Shown: positions 35,896-49,079, counted from the first letter of the stretch. The stretch is DNA of 64,000 nt from Sipunculus nudus (GCA_026874595.1 CM049308.1:46321327-46385326), one strand, 5' to 3'. A program made the numbers and translations. Notes: generated from the letters alone by a model not told the origin.

Positions 35896-36515
35896 TTTTT
35901 TTAATATAAATAATAGCCATAAAACCAGGTACTTATATTAATTATTTAAATTTGTGAATTTTGAAAATTCTTGATTTTCAAAAACTTTGTTCGGCTGAAA
36001 CTGAATAAATACCAGACATGGTGCGAATACTTTGCAAATGTATTTGAATACCAATATGAATACCATTGCAAATACTTTCAAAATGTATTCATGAATGCAT
36101 GAATATATTCTGTAATATTATTTTAATAATCATTTCAGTTATATTCTATTAAAAAATCATATGATTCTCTTATTATTTTTAATAAAAATTATATTTGGCA
36201 TAAATTTGTTATTAAATTTTAATAAATAGTTAAACTCTTATATTATATGTTCTGCTTATAAGTTATATGGCCAAGTCAAAATCTGTGTGACAATAGTACT
36301 CCATTTGTTAATAAAATAAATGAAATCAATCCTCTTCCCTGTCTCCAATGGTACTATCAAAATCATACATAAGCTAAACAACAACAACTCATAATACAGC
36401 TTATACTTATTACCACACAAAACCAGCATGTGCCTCATTTCTAAATCATATTTTTTTATCATATATAACAGCTGAGCGCCGTGAACCATAGGTCCCTTGT
36501 CTTTGTTTTAGAGCT
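35896..36515 (+). mobile_element. B-type 3' end
   Basis: Begins TTTAATATAAATAATAGCCA at the point where an A tail stops, continues as standard B 3' third, and ends with AACAGCTGAGCGCCGTGAAC then CATAGGTCCCTTG near 36500. Confidence 0.8.
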
Positions 36516-36582
36516 GATTATACAAAAATAAAGAAAATATATACAAAGGTTCAGAGATGTCGTAACTCCCATCTGTATCACC

Positions 36583-36815
36583 CCCCCCCCCCCCTTACGG
36601 CATTTACTGTCAAGTCCTTCTACCTGTGGACTGGGAACTTTATTGGAGAAAAATCTCCTTGGAAACCCAAAATTAGGTCTCTATATCCCATATCCTCCAA
36701 GCTAAGCTCCAGTTGAATGGGGATACTACCTACAAAATTTGGCATTCAGATGATAAAATCTGTTTTGTGAATGTCTTCTTAGTTAGCTGAGCGTCATGAC
36801 CCATGGGTCACTTGT
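36583..36815 (+). mobile_element. A-type 3' end fragment
   Basis: Follows a C-run (about 36580-36594). Contains TGGAAACCCAAAATTAGGTC and tail TAGCTGAGCGTCATGACCCA then TGGGTCACTTG, ending near 36813. Confidence 0.7.
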
Positions 36816-37105
36816 ATTTAGGGAGTAGCCCACAATCAACAATCACAAAAAGTGCACATGTTCAGTGCGCTTTTCTGCTTGTTGATTTCAAGTGTGATTT
36901 CAGCATACATGAAAAACCTACCTACTGGTATGTGAAAATGGTTTACTGGTACATGTGAGCTTACAGGTAGGCATCCCATCCCTTGCAGCCCAGTTTATGA
37001 TTCAATTGTGTGTACTGGAGGTATCACCTATCTGTTCATAATAAACTTTGTTGGCAGCTGTGACATCTTTACAGAGTTGACAATAAATGTGTTGCTTTGT
37101 TGCAG
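36816..37105. other. End of intron 2
   Basis: No repeat family recognised. It ends in acceptor GCTTTGTTGCAG. Confidence 0.6.
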
Positions 37106-37196
37106 GGGATGATTTTGGTGTCATTCAGCAAGAAATATTAATGATGAAGGACTGCAAGCATCGCAACATAGTTGCATATTTAGGAAGCTACCTCAG
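37106..37196 (+). CDS. MAP4K3: MAP4K-family kinase, coding exon 3 (residues 48-78, last codon split)
   Basis: Acceptor TTGTTGCAG precedes 37106; donor GTATAC begins at 37197. Completing Gly48, it encodes DDFGVIQQEILMMKDCKHRN followed by IVAYLGSYL and two bases of an Arg codon. E57 in QQEI is the alpha-C glutamate that pairs with Lys41. CKH(R/P)NIVAY(L/F)GSYLR is the MAP4K beta-4 region. The exon ends in phase 2, the position expected before the RDKLW hinge exon, which I did not find in the remaining 26.8 kb. The catalytic loop, activation segment and CNH domain all lie beyond the window. The preserved frame across three exons and all N-lobe key residues argue for a functional gene. Confidence 0.93.
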
Positions 37197-37284
37197 GTAT
37201 ACTTTGTTCCTTTTGGATTTTGGCTTAAATTTATGGCAATTTTGTAAAACATTTCATGTACATGTGTTATTTGGATTTCATTCA

Positions 37285-38765
37285 TTTTATCTGCCAAAAC
37301 AGAGTTGTGTGGAAACAATGTGTTCACACAGGTTCTGCCGTTGCTGCAGCCCAGCTGCGTGCATTTCCAGAGAACTCCACTGAGACCCTTTGACAAATCT
37401 TTCCGATACGAGGCATATATTTTGCACCTATAAACCAAAACATGATTTTGAGCACCCAGACAGTCAGATGTGGCACAACTTGTATCTATTAGGCATAGAA
37501 CCTTCTAACATAAAATTCAGGGAGGTCCCAGGCAAATGTTCTTGGAAACCTGAAAGTAGGTGATGGTGATCTAAATTCTGTGACCTATGGGCCGAAAAAT
37601 ACTTTTGAGCACCCAGACAGGTAGAAGGGGCACATATAGATCTATTAGGCCTAGAATCTTCCATCATGGTGACCTGTATTCTGCAACCTACAGGAAAAAT
37701 ATGTCATATGAGCACCAAGATTGTCAGATAGGCACAAATCATGTCTGTTAAGTCCAAAATCTTCTAACACAGAAGCCAGGGAGGTTCTGGCCACATCTCT
37801 TAGGAAACCTGAAATTAGGTCAAAGTGACCTGTTTTTGCAACCTAGGCAGAAAAAAATTATTTTGAGCACCAGACAGATGGAGCACAAATTGTATCCATT
37901 AAGACTAGAACATTCAGGGATGTCCCAGGCAAATGTCCTTGGAAACATAAAAATTAAGTAACTGTTACCTATATTCTGCAACCTGCATGGAAAAAGGTGT
38001 CATATGAATACCCTGAATGTCAGATGGGCACAAAGTGTTTTATTAGGCCAAGAATTTTCTAAAGCAACATCTGGGGAGGTTATAGGCAAATCTCTTTGGA
38101 AACCAGATTATGTTATGGTGCACAGGCTATATTCCAGGCGCTCTGAGCAAAAAAAATATGAATTTGAGCATCCAGACAGACAAGGTTCAAATTGTATCTA
38201 TTTTCCTTTGAACCTTGTATTGAAAAGTCTAGGGAGGTCTTTTGCAAATCTTCTTTAACTCCTGAAATAAGTTAACTTAATTCTTATAATACATGTCAAA
38301 TACAGTCATATAGGGCACAAACTGTATCCTTAAGCCCTAAAATCTCCCAACACAATATCCAGGGAGATTTTGGCAAATCCCACTGGAAACCTGCATTTGA
38401 CAGGCAAAAAACATGATTTGACTACCTTTAACATCAGATGGGTACAAATTGTATGGCCTAGGTTTGGCAAATCTCCTTTGAAATTTAAAATTAGGTCATG
38501 ATGACCTATTTTTTGCAAGCTTCTGGCCAGGAGCATGATTTTGAGCAGTCAGACAGGGCAGAAATTGTACTCATTAACACTAGACTCTTCTAAAATGACA
38601 TCAGGGTAGTCCTTGGCAATTCTCCTTGGAAACCTGATACTGGGTCATGGTGAACTATATTCTGTGAGCAGTGGACTAGAAACATGAATTTTAGCATCCA
38701 GAGAGACAGGGTACAAGGTCACATTTTACAAGGTGGTCCATAAAGTGTTACATGGGCCAAAACTA
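37285..38765 (+). mobile_element. F-type element: D-like head with about 155-bp tandem core
   Basis: The head TTATCTGCCAAAACAGAGTT then GTGTGGAAACAATG resembles the D head. The core is about eight units of roughly 155 bp, marked by GAGCACCCAGACAG near 37450, 37606, 37709, 37866, 38005, 38166, 38537 and 38690, plus GGCACAAATTGTATCTATTA and CTTGGAAACCTGAAATTAGG. No clear tail was found before the B element at 38772. Confidence 0.6.
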
Positions 38766-38771
38766 CCATTT

Positions 38772-41348
38772 TTAGCTCAGCTGACTATACGTCATCTAAG
38801 CTATAGTCCTGGTCCTTTGTCCGCCGGCTGTCCGTCCGTTAAACTGGCATGTTTTGAAATCGTGAGACCTAGGAATAAAAAATTTGGCATAATGTTAGAT
38901 GTCCCCAAGATCTCCTACCAAGCCGAAAACTGGGTCTTTGCGACTTCGTTCCTTGAGAAATTAAGGAAAAACCTCAATTTTTTATTAAAAACTTATTTTC
39001 ACACTTCAGGACTGCCTAATATCAAAACCACTCATCTGTTTTTCCTCATATTTCCTATAAATAATCCTCTATATAATTCCTATGTACATACCAGAAATTA
39101 GGTCTGTATTATATAATTTTAAAAAGTTATGGGCCCAAACATAATGTATTTTGTAAATAATCAGGAAAGAAATTTTATCACTTAACACAAAACTTGTTAA
39201 AGCTAAGCACTTTTTTTCCAGTAATATTACTTTTATAAATCAAAATTAAATTGTATACCCAAAATTAGATCAAAATCTTTTAAATTTTTTAAAATATTAG
39301 CAAAAATAAAAAATTGGTACCTTAAATTTTGCCCAACTTTGACCATGGCACGTTTTTTTGCTGTAACTGCTGTGGATTTAATTTTCACAGCATGTTTTTG
39401 TTAGCATTTCAACTGTTAACACCAAAAATTTGAAACCAGTTGATCAAAAACTGTAGATTTTATTCAAGTTTTCAAGCACCATGTCACATATTGCTAGTGT
39501 TATGCAGTTTGCTAGAGCTCAGCTCCCGAGCTTCAGCTCTAAGTTCCTTAAATTTGGCATACAGTTAGATTTCTCCAAAATCCCCTACCATGCCAAGAAT
39601 TTGGTCACTAGGACTTAATTCCTTCGAGATATCAATGAAAAACTTCATTTTTCCATTAAAAACTCATTGTTACACTTTAAGACTGCCTAATATCAAAACC
39701 ACTGATCTGACTTTGATCATATATAATATACATATTTTTCTATACATTTGCTATGCACATGCCAGAAATGATGTCAGTATTGTGTATTTTTTTAAGTTAT
39801 GGGCCCAAACATAATGCACTTTGTAAAAAATCAAGAAATATATTTACTCCCTTAACAAGGGCATTGCTGAAGCTAGAGATTTTATTGTCAGGGATGTAAC
39901 ATTATTTAATCAAGATTCAATTGAATACCCAAAATTAGTTCTGAATTTTTCAAATTTTTTAAGTTATTAGTATAAATATAAAATTAGTACCTTAAATTTT
40001 GCCCAACTGTGACCATGGCACGTTTGTTTCCTGAGAGCACTGTTGATATAATTTTCATATCATGCTCACATAAGGATTTCAGCTTTTAATTTAGAAAGCT
40101 GAAAGAAATTGGCCAAATATTGTAGCTTTTATTAATGTTTTTTATGAGACCCTGTCAGACTTTGGCTCTCTCCAGCCCCTGTTGAGTCACCTGTATGTTG
40201 ACCTTGTTGACCTTTCATCAAATTATGCACGCTTGAGGCGAGAATCCAGGCAGCTTATGGCCAGCCACAGTTGATCCAGGTGTCCAACCCAACTCATCTA
40301 GTAGTTTTAACCAACAACATAACAATAAACAATAAATTAATAAATTTTTCTTGGTTTTTAATAACAAATTAAAGAAAAATAGAAAAGGAATTTTTTAGTT
40401 TATAATAACAGGAAATTAACTTGCAGTTACTGATGATATAAGAATCTTGTATCGATGGGTAGAATGTCACATATTCCAAATAACACCATGCAGTCACCTA
40501 TGGCATTTTTCAGTTCATTTTTAATGATAAAGAAGTAAATCATATTATTCATTACTAATCATTAGGGATTATATGAAGGAAATTAATGATAGACACAGAT
40601 GCAGTTGATAATATAAATCTAGATTCCTACTGTGTCTAGTGTGTACATTGATGTGAAATTAGTCCAAAATGAATTTTTTACAGTTATTTTTTAATATAAA
40701 TAAAAGCCATAAAACCAGGTACTTATGATCATTATTTAAATGTGTGAATTTTGTATATTCTGGATTCTCAAAATCATTGTTTGGTGAAAACTGAATAAAT
40801 ACCAGACATGGTGCAAATACTTTGTAATTGTATTTAAATACGAATATGATTATGTACTCCATTATAAAATTTCTTGCATAAAGAATGGGAATTCAGGTAA
40901 AAATGAAAGTATATGAATACTCGTGCAAATACTTTCAAAATGTATTCATGAATGCATTCATGAATATATTCTTTAATATTATTTTAATAATCATATCAGT
41001 TATATTTCATTTTAAAAAATCATATGATTCTCTTATTATTTTTAATAAAAATTATATTTGGGACAATATTTGTAATTTTTTTAATAAATAGTTAAACTCT
41101 TATATTATATGTTCTGCTTATAAGTTATATGGCCAAGTCAAAATCTGTGTGACAATAGCACTCCATTTATTAATAAAATAAATGAAATCAATCCTCTTCC
41201 CTGTCTCCAAAGATACTATCAAAATCATACATACAACTCATAATACAGCTTATATTTATTACCACACAAAACCAGCATGTGCCTCATTTCTAAAAAATAT
41301 TTTTTTATCATATATAACAGCTGAGCGTCGTGACCCATAGGTCCCTTG
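38772..41348 (+). mobile_element. B-type Helitron-like element, complete (2.58 kb)
   Basis: The head TTAGCTCAGCTGACTATACG pairs with CGTCATCTAAGCTATAG, followed by a GTCCGTCC-like run. The core has two diverged units of about 650-700 bp (CCAAGATCTCCTACCAAGCC at 38908; CCAAAATCCCCTACCATGCC at 39576), then a 1.1-kb conserved 3' third. The tail AACAGCTGAGCGTCGTGACC then CATAGGTCCCTTG ends at 41348. It has no transposase and is the reference copy for reading nested insertions. Confidence 0.9.
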
Positions 41349-44300
41349 TTTAAAATATTAATAAAAATAAAAAATTGGTACCTTAAATTTTGCCCAACTT
41401 TGACCATGGCACATTTTTTTCCTGTAAGTACTGTGGATTTAATTTTCACAGCATGTTTTTGTTAGCTTTTCAACTGTTAACTCCAAAAATTTGAAACCAG
41501 TTGATCAAAAACTGTAGATTTTATTCAAGTTTTCAAGCACCATGTAACATATTGTTTACATCAAGCTAGTGGCATGCAGTTTGCAAGTGCTCAGCTCCCC
41601 AGCTTCAGCTCTAATTTCCTTAAATTTGGCATACAGTTAGATGTCTCCAAAATCCCCTACCATGCCAAGAATTTGATCACTAGGACTTAATTCCTTTGAG
41701 ATATTAATGAAAAAACCATTAAAAACCCATTGTTACACTTCAAGATTGCCTAACATCAAAACCACTGATCTGATTTTGATCATATATAATATACATATTT
41801 TTCTATACATTCCCTATGCATATACCAGAAATGATGTCAGTATTGTTTTAATTTTATTGGCCCAAACATAATGCACTTTTTAAAAAATCAAGATATATAT
41901 TTACTCCCTTAACAAGAGGATTGCTGAAGCTAGAGATTTTTTGTCAGGGATATAACATTATTTAATCAAGATTCAATTGAATACCAAACATTAGTTCTGA
42001 TTTTTTCAAATTTTATTAGTTATTAGTATAAATATAAAATTAGTACCTTAAATTTTGCCCAACTTTGACAATGGCACGTTTGTTACCTGAGAGCACTGTT
42101 GATATAATTTTCATATCATGCACACATAAGGATTTCATCTTTGTAGTTTAGAAAGCTGAAAGAAATTGGCCAAATATTGTAGCTTATATTAATGTTTTCA
42201 TGAGACCATGTCAGACCCAGGGTCAATCCAGCCACTCTTCAGTCACCTGTATGTTGACCTTGTTGACCTTTCATCAGATTATGCACGCTTTAGGGTGGGG
42301 TACACTTGGGCAGCCAGGCAGCTAATGCCCAGCCACAGTTGATCCAGGTGTCCAACCCAACTCATCTAGATAATAAACAATAAATTAATAATTCTTATTG
42401 GTTTTTAGCTCAGCTGACTTTCAGTCATGCTGAGCTATAGCGATCACTCTTTGTCCGTCGTCCGTCTGTCTGTCTGTCTGTCCGTCTGTCCGTTAACCTG
42501 GCACAAATCGTAACCGCTGGACTTAGAATCTTGTAACTTTACATTCTGAGAGGTCAATGAAAAATCTCCTTGGAAACCAGAAATTAGGTCTCTGTTACCC
42601 ATATCCTTCGAGCTATTGGGCCCCAAAGTACCCCCCAGAATAGTCAAAATTTTCATACAAAAACTTTAATATCACATTAACTACATGACTGATGGTCATG
42701 ATTTTTGGCATACATATTTATCATGAGATGTTTCATCAGTTCCTGCAGATTGGTGGCGCCACCTGTATTTTTAGATTTTTTACGAATTTTTTTCTCTATT
42801 TTTGTGACCTTTAAAAATGTGAACAACTGTTAACAGGGCACAAATCGTAAAGACTGGACCTAGAATCTTCATTTTTGACACAGTGAGAGACCTATGAAAA
42901 TTCTCCATGGAAACCAGAAATTAGGTCTCTGTTACCCAAATCCTTTGAGCTATGGGGCCCCAAAGTACCCCCCAGAATAGTGAAAAATTTCATACAAAAA
43001 CTTCAATATCTCATCAACTACATCACTGATGGTCATGATTTTTGGCATACATATTGATCATGAGATGTTTCATCAGTTTCTGCAGACTGGTGGCGCCACC
43101 TGTATTTTTCGATTCTTTACAAATTGTTTTCTCTGTTTTTGAGGTCTTTAAAAATGTGGACATCTGTTAACAGGGCACAAATCGTTAAGACTGGACCTAG
43201 AATCTTCATACTTCACACAGTGAGAGACCTATGAAAAGTCTCCATGGAAACCTGAAATAAGGTCTCCGTTACCCATATCATTTGAGCTGTGGGGCTCCCA
43301 ATTACCCCGCAGAATAATGGAAAATTTTATTTAAAAAAACTGCAACATCTCAATAACTACAATACAGATGGTCATGAATTTTGGCATACATATTGATCAT
43401 GAGATGTTCCATCATTTCCTGCAGACTGGTGGCGCCACCTGTATTTTTTCAAATTTTTACAATTTTTTTTTCTCTATTTATGAGACTTTTAAGGATGTAG
43501 TTATCTGTCAACAAGGTACAAATTGTAATGACTTGACCTAGAATCTTTATTCTTGACACACAGGGAGACCCATGAAAAGTCTCCAAGGACACCTGAAATT
43601 AGGTCTCTGTTACCCATATCCTTAGAGCTATGGCACTCCAAAGTACAGCTCGGAATAATGGAACATTTGATACATAAGCTGAAGTATCTGAACAACTAAT
43701 GCAGAGATCACCATAATTGTTTGCATGGATATTGATCATGGAGTGTTTCATCAGTTTTTAGCTCAGCTGACTGTAAGTCATCTGAGCTATAGCGATCACT
43801 CTTTGTCCATTGTCCGTCCATCGTGCCGTCCGTCTGTCCGTCCGTCTGTCCGTCTAACCGTTAACCTGGCACAAATCGTAACTGCTGGAATTTTTTTCTC
43901 TATTTTTGAGACCTTTAAAAATGTGGACATCTGTTAACAGGGCACAAATCATAAAGACTGGACCTAGAATCTTCATTCCTGACATTCTGAGAGACCTATG
44001 AAAAGTCTCCATGGAAACTAGAAATTAGGTCTCTATTACCCATATCCTTCAAGCTATGGGGCCCCAAAGTACTCCCAAGAATAATGAAAAATTTCATACA
44101 AAAACTTCAATATTGCATTAACTACATCACTGATGGTCATGATTTTTGGCATACATATTAATCATGCGATGTTTCATCAGTTTCTGCAGACTGGTGGCGC
44201 AACCTATATTTTTCGATTTTTTACAAATTTTTTTCTCTATTTTTGAGACCTTTAAAAATGTGGACATCTGTTAACAGGGCACAAATCGTTAAGACTGGAT

Positions 44301-46403
44301 CTAGAAGCTTTATTTTTCATTTTTGACATTGGGGGAGGCCCATGAAAAGTCTCCTTGGAAACCTGGAATTAGGTCTCTGTTACCCAGATTCTTCAAGCTA
44401 TGGGGCTCTGAAGTACCCCCGCTGAATAATGAAAATTTGATACAAAAACTGAAATATCTGAACAACTAATGCATTGATAACCATGGTTCTTTGCATGGAT
44501 ATTGATCATGGAGTGTTTCATAGGTTTCTGCAGACTGGTGGCGCCACCTGTATTTTTCGATTCTTTACAAATTTTTTTCACTATTTTTGAGACCTTTCAA
44601 GATATGAACATCTGTTAACAGGGCACAAATCATAACAACTGGACCTAGAATCTTCATTCTTGACACACTGGGAGACCCATGAAAAGTCTCCATGGAAACC
44701 TGAAATTAGGTCTCTGTTACCCATATCCTTCATGCTGTAGGGCCCCAAAGTACCCCCCAGAATAGTCAAAAATTTCATACAAAGAGATCATGAGATGTTT
44801 CATCAGTTTCTGCAGACTCCCTAGAAACCTGGAATTAGGTCTCTGTTACCTATATTCTTCAAGCTATGGGGCTTGTTACACATTTTTACAATTTTTTTTC
44901 TCTATTTTTAAGTTATGTGTCAACAGGGTACAAATTGTAACAACTGGACCTAGAATCTTCATTCTTGTCATGCAAAGAGGCCAGTGAGAGTGTCTTTGGA
45001 AATCTGAAATTAGGTCTCTGTTACCCATATCCTTCACGCTCTAGGACTACAAAGTATCCCTCAGAATAATGGAAAATTTGATTCAAAAGCTGAAGTATCT
45101 GAACAATTAATGCAGAAATCACTATGATTCTTTGCATGGATGTTGACCATTAAGTGTTTTTATTAGTTTCTGCAGACTGGTGGAACCACCTGTATTTTTT
45201 TTAAAGTTTGCGCATTTTTTCCCATATTTTGAGATATATAAATTCAGATACAATCTTGGCTTATTCTTTAATCTGTTTGATGCTTCAGTTGAATGGGTAT
45301 CTACTACCATTCAGATGTTAAAATTTCCTTTTGCAAATCTCTTCCCAGTCAGCTGAGCGTCATGACCCATCCATTTGTTAATAACAAATTAAGGAAAAAT
45401 TAATAGAAAAGGATTTTGTTAGTTGATGAGTAACAGAAAATTAACTTGCAGTTACTGATAATGTAAGAATCTTGTATGGATGGATAGAATGTCAGTGTCA
45501 ATGTTATTCCAAAAAACACCATGCAGTCACCTATGGTATTTTTCAGTTCAATTTTAATGATAACAAAATAAACCATATTATTCATTACTAATCATTAGGG
45601 ATCATATGAAGGAAATTAATGATAGACAAAGATGCAGTTGATAATATTAATCTAGATTGATTCCTACTGTGTCTAGAGTGTAGATTGATGTGAAAGTAGT
45701 CCAAAGTGAATATATTACATTTAATTTTTTTAATATAAATAAAAGCCATAAAACCAGGTACTTATGATCATTATTTAAATTTGTGAATTTTGTATATTCT
45801 GGATTCTCAACATCATTGTTTGGCTAAAACTACTAGACATGGTGCGAATGCTTTGCAAATGTATTTGAATACGAATATGAATATGTAATGCATATGTACT
45901 GCAAAATTTTATTGCATAAGAATTGGAATTCAGGTAAAAATGAAAGTATTTGAATACCAGTGCAGATACTTTCAAAATGTTTTCATGAATGCATTCATAA
46001 ATATATTCTATAATATTATTTTAATAATCATTTCAGTTATATTTTATTTTAAAAAATCATATGATTTGCTTATTATTTTGTTTTAAATAAAAATTATATT
46101 GGCACAATATTTGTTATTAAATTTTAAGAAATAGTTAAACTCTTTTATTATATAAGCTGCTTATAAGTTATATGGCCAAGTCAAAATCTGTGTGACAGTA
46201 GCACTCCAATTGTTAATAAAATAAATGAAATCAGTCCTCTTCCCTGTCTCCAAAGATACTATCAAAATCATACATAAGCTAAACACCAACAACTCATAAT
46301 AAAGCTTATATTTATAACCACACAAAACCAGCATGTGCCTCATTCCCAAATCATATTTTTTATCATATGTAACAGCTGAGCACCGTGACCCATGGGTCCC
46401 TTG
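41349..46403 (+). mobile_element. B-type element, 5'-truncated, split by an A element
   Basis: Starts mid-core directly after the previous B tail (TTTAAAATATTAATAAAAAT). It runs to 42404 (TTCTTATTGGTTT), resumes at 45378 (TTAATAACAAATTAAGGAAA) and ends with tail AACAGCTGAGCACCGTGACC then CATGGGTCCCTTG at 46403. Comparison with 40350-40375 shows the split site is GGTTT/TTAATAAC. Confidence 0.85.
42405..45377 (+). mobile_element. A-type element nested in B
   Basis: The head TTAGCTCAGCTGACTTTCAG is followed by a CTGTCTGTCCGTC run. Core units of about 337 bp carry GGTGGCGCCACC at 42752, 43089, 43428, 44193 (one change), 44537 and a decayed site at 45179. A second head at 43755 (TTTTTAGCTCAGCTGACTGT) lies within, so two copies are fused. 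The tail AGTCAGCTGAGCGTCATGAC then CCATCCATTTG ends at 45377 with a damaged terminal palindrome. Confidence 0.85.
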
Positions 46404-47780
46404 TTTTACTATAAAATGACATCAATCATGTCAGTGTTTCAGCTGTAATTACATCTAGTGTCCCAAAACCTGGTGTGTTTATTGATCACAAGTGGATGCC
46501 ATATAGACAGATCCAATCGTGACGTCACAGAAACTAGGTCACTGACCAGGTGGTGCTCTCTGTAAGGCAAAACATGGGCTGCAGCAGGCACTGGACAAGC
46601 TATTTACACTACAATACCAGTCTGAGTTACTCTTAATTTTTCTCACCGTTTAGTGTCATTTTGCAGATCAAACACCATAAACATGTCATTCCGGTGTTCC
46701 TACAATTAAATAGTCATTTTAACTCCAGGAGGCCTTCCCTGTATACATTTAAATTTGCAGCTGACAATCTCACCTGGTGTTCAGCATCCTTGCATTTAGT
46801 CATGGCTAATCAAGAGGTCAGAGGTTTTTACATTTAGGTTTCACGCTTCATTCTATATATTTGTAATATTCTTTCCTACCACAAGTGCAGTTCCATTTGT
46901 GTGACGTAGATGGACAATTTATTCACTTAATAGGCAGTAGAAATGTTAGACTTCCTTGTCCAGACCTAAACCTCCCTGTTGGCAGGAGTAAACGTTTGTA
47001 CCGAAAAGGGAGTACAGCCTTCACTTTGGTAGATCATTTTCCATACAAATCACATTTCAGAGTTGTTTTCCTAAATATAAAATCTTTATATATTTAGAAT
47101 AAATTTGTCTTTAGACCTGTCTATCAGCTGATCCAAGTTGAGAATTTCCATGGAAACGTTATCTGATGACATAATTACTCATTTTCCTAAGTTAATTTGA
47201 GACTGTAATAATCTTTAACAGATATACCTCCTTCACTTAGTATTCAATAAAATTTTTATCAATAGTTTCTTATTCTTGTAATAATAATGATAATATTTTT
47301 ATAATTATTATGATTATAATTAATAATATTATAATAATAATAATTATTATTATTTTTATTACTATTATTATTATTATTAATATCATTAATAATAAATCAT
47401 AATAATAATTGTTAATAATATGAATATCATTAATATCAAAACTACTGTATTTTTTACAGTTATAATCAGTTTTACTTTATTTCAATTTTAATTAATTTAT
47501 ATTCTAATCATACGCTACACATTTTTAACCACAATTTAACATAAAAACTTACACAAAACAATGGCTTTCTCTTTCAAACAAACACAAACTGTTGCATTTA
47601 TCTACTACTACACCTAAATAATTATTTAACTGATTACAATAATACATCAAAGAAACTATTCTTTACATTGTTTTACATTAACTATTCTGGTAATTAATAT
47701 CATAATAACAATAATAATTAGAATATAACCTAAATTTGCAAGGTTATAACAGCTGAGCGCCGTGACCCATAGGTCCCTTG
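46404..47780 (+). mobile_element. Possible chimeric element: C head, unique cargo, B tail
   Basis: A C head (ACTATAAAATGACATCAATC onward) starts at about 46408 and stops matching C near 46505. The next 1.2 kb is unlike the other families and includes a 70-codon ORF (46885-47097) with no recognised domain. An AT-trinucleotide-rich tract lies at 47276-47450. A standard B tail (TAACAGCTGAGCGCCGTGAC then CCATAGGTCCCTTG) ends at 47780 with no B core before it. Confidence 0.45.
47276..47450. repeat. AT-trinucleotide low-complexity tract
   Basis: Runs of AATAAT/ATTATT in both phases. Confidence 0.9.
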
Positions 47781-47810
47781 TTTGTTATTTTATCGAATAT
47801 TTTTCTATTT

Positions 47811-48372
47811 TTAGCTCAGCTGACTTAAGTCATCTGAGCTATAGTGATCACTCTTTGTCAATATCCATCTGTCTGTCTGTCCGTCAGTCTGTCCCTTCAC
47901 CAGGCACAAATCATAACCGCTGGACCTAGAATCTTGTAACTTAACATTCTGAGAGGTTATTATGAAAAGTTAAAAAAATCTGTGTCTTTGGAAATCTGAA
48001 ATTAGGTCTCTGTTACCCATATCCTTCAAGCTATAGGACTCCGAAGTATCCCTCAGAATAATGGAAAATTTGATACAAAAGCTGAAGTATCTGAACAACT
48101 AATGCAGAGATCACCATGATTCGTTGCATGGATATTGACCAATAAGTGTTTTTATTAGTTTCTGCAGACTGGTGGAGCCACCTGTATTTGTTTTTAAAGT
48201 TTACGCACTTTTTCTCTATTTTTGTGAAATATAAATACAGACACAATCTTGACCTGTTGGTTAATCTGTTTGATGCTTCAGTTGAATGGGTATATACTAC
48301 CATTCAGATGATAAAATTTCCTTTTCAAATCTCTTCCCAGTCAGCTGAGTGTCATGACCCATGGGTCACTTG
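47811..48372 (+). mobile_element. A-type element, short complete copy (562 bp)
   Basis: The head TTAGCTCAGCTGACTTAAGT with stem partner CATCTGAGCTATAG is followed by a GTCTGTCTGTCCGTC run and about one core unit with GGTGGAGCCACCTGTATT. The pre-tail GGTATATACTACCATTCAGA leads to tail GTCAGCTGAGTGTCATGACC then CATGGGTCACTTG at 48372. It has the minimal architecture: head, microsatellite, unit, tail. Confidence 0.9.
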
Positions 48373-49079
48373 TTTAATTATAAAATGACAACAACTATGT
48401 CAGTTTCTCAGCTTTGATTACATCTTGTGTCCCAAAACCTGGTGTGTTTATTAGTGGTTGCCCTATAGTAATCACCCTGTCTGTTTGTCTGTCTGTCCAT
48501 ACGTCCATCCACAAATATTTTTCCTGATTATAACTCCTGGTTGGACTGACACATATATTTCAAACTTGACTTACATATGGCCCACCACTAAAGCAAGAAC
48601 CTAAATGATATTAGGGTTGTAAGGTTTAAGGTCAAGGTCACAGGACTCACTTATTTAAAAAGATTATGGCTGCATTTTAAGCCTAGCTTTTCATCCCAAA
48701 CTTTCCATCTTGTGCATTAAGTTGACTTGCCAGTATGGGGAGAGCATGAATAAATTTGGGGTCACAAGGTCAAAGGTTGAGGTCACAGGTGCCATGTGTT
48801 CACAAATTAGTTTCAAGATGATAACAACAGTTTAGTTTGACAAATTGGTTTAAGATTTAACTTATGTATGGCTTACCACTAAAGTAAGAACCATGTCGAT
48901 TTTGGGGTCCAGTGGTCAAAGGTCAAGGTCACAGGACCCATTTATTTAATAAGAATGCAAATGCATTTGAAGCCAAACTTTTCATGGCAGTAGATGTCAA
49001 AGGACTCATTCTGAAAAATTTCCTAAAAAATATCCTTACAGACAAATTCAGCTGAGCATCAAGACCTATGGGTCCCTAG
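48373..49079 (+). mobile_element. C-type element, short complete copy (707 bp)
   Basis: Begins TTTAATTATAAAATGACAAC immediately after the A tail. The microsatellite is CTGTCTGTTTGTCTGTCTGT. About three core units include TGGTCAAAGGTCA (48913-48925). The tail TTCAGCTGAGCATCAAGACC then TATGGGTCCCTAG ends at 49079, followed by TT. Confidence 0.85.
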
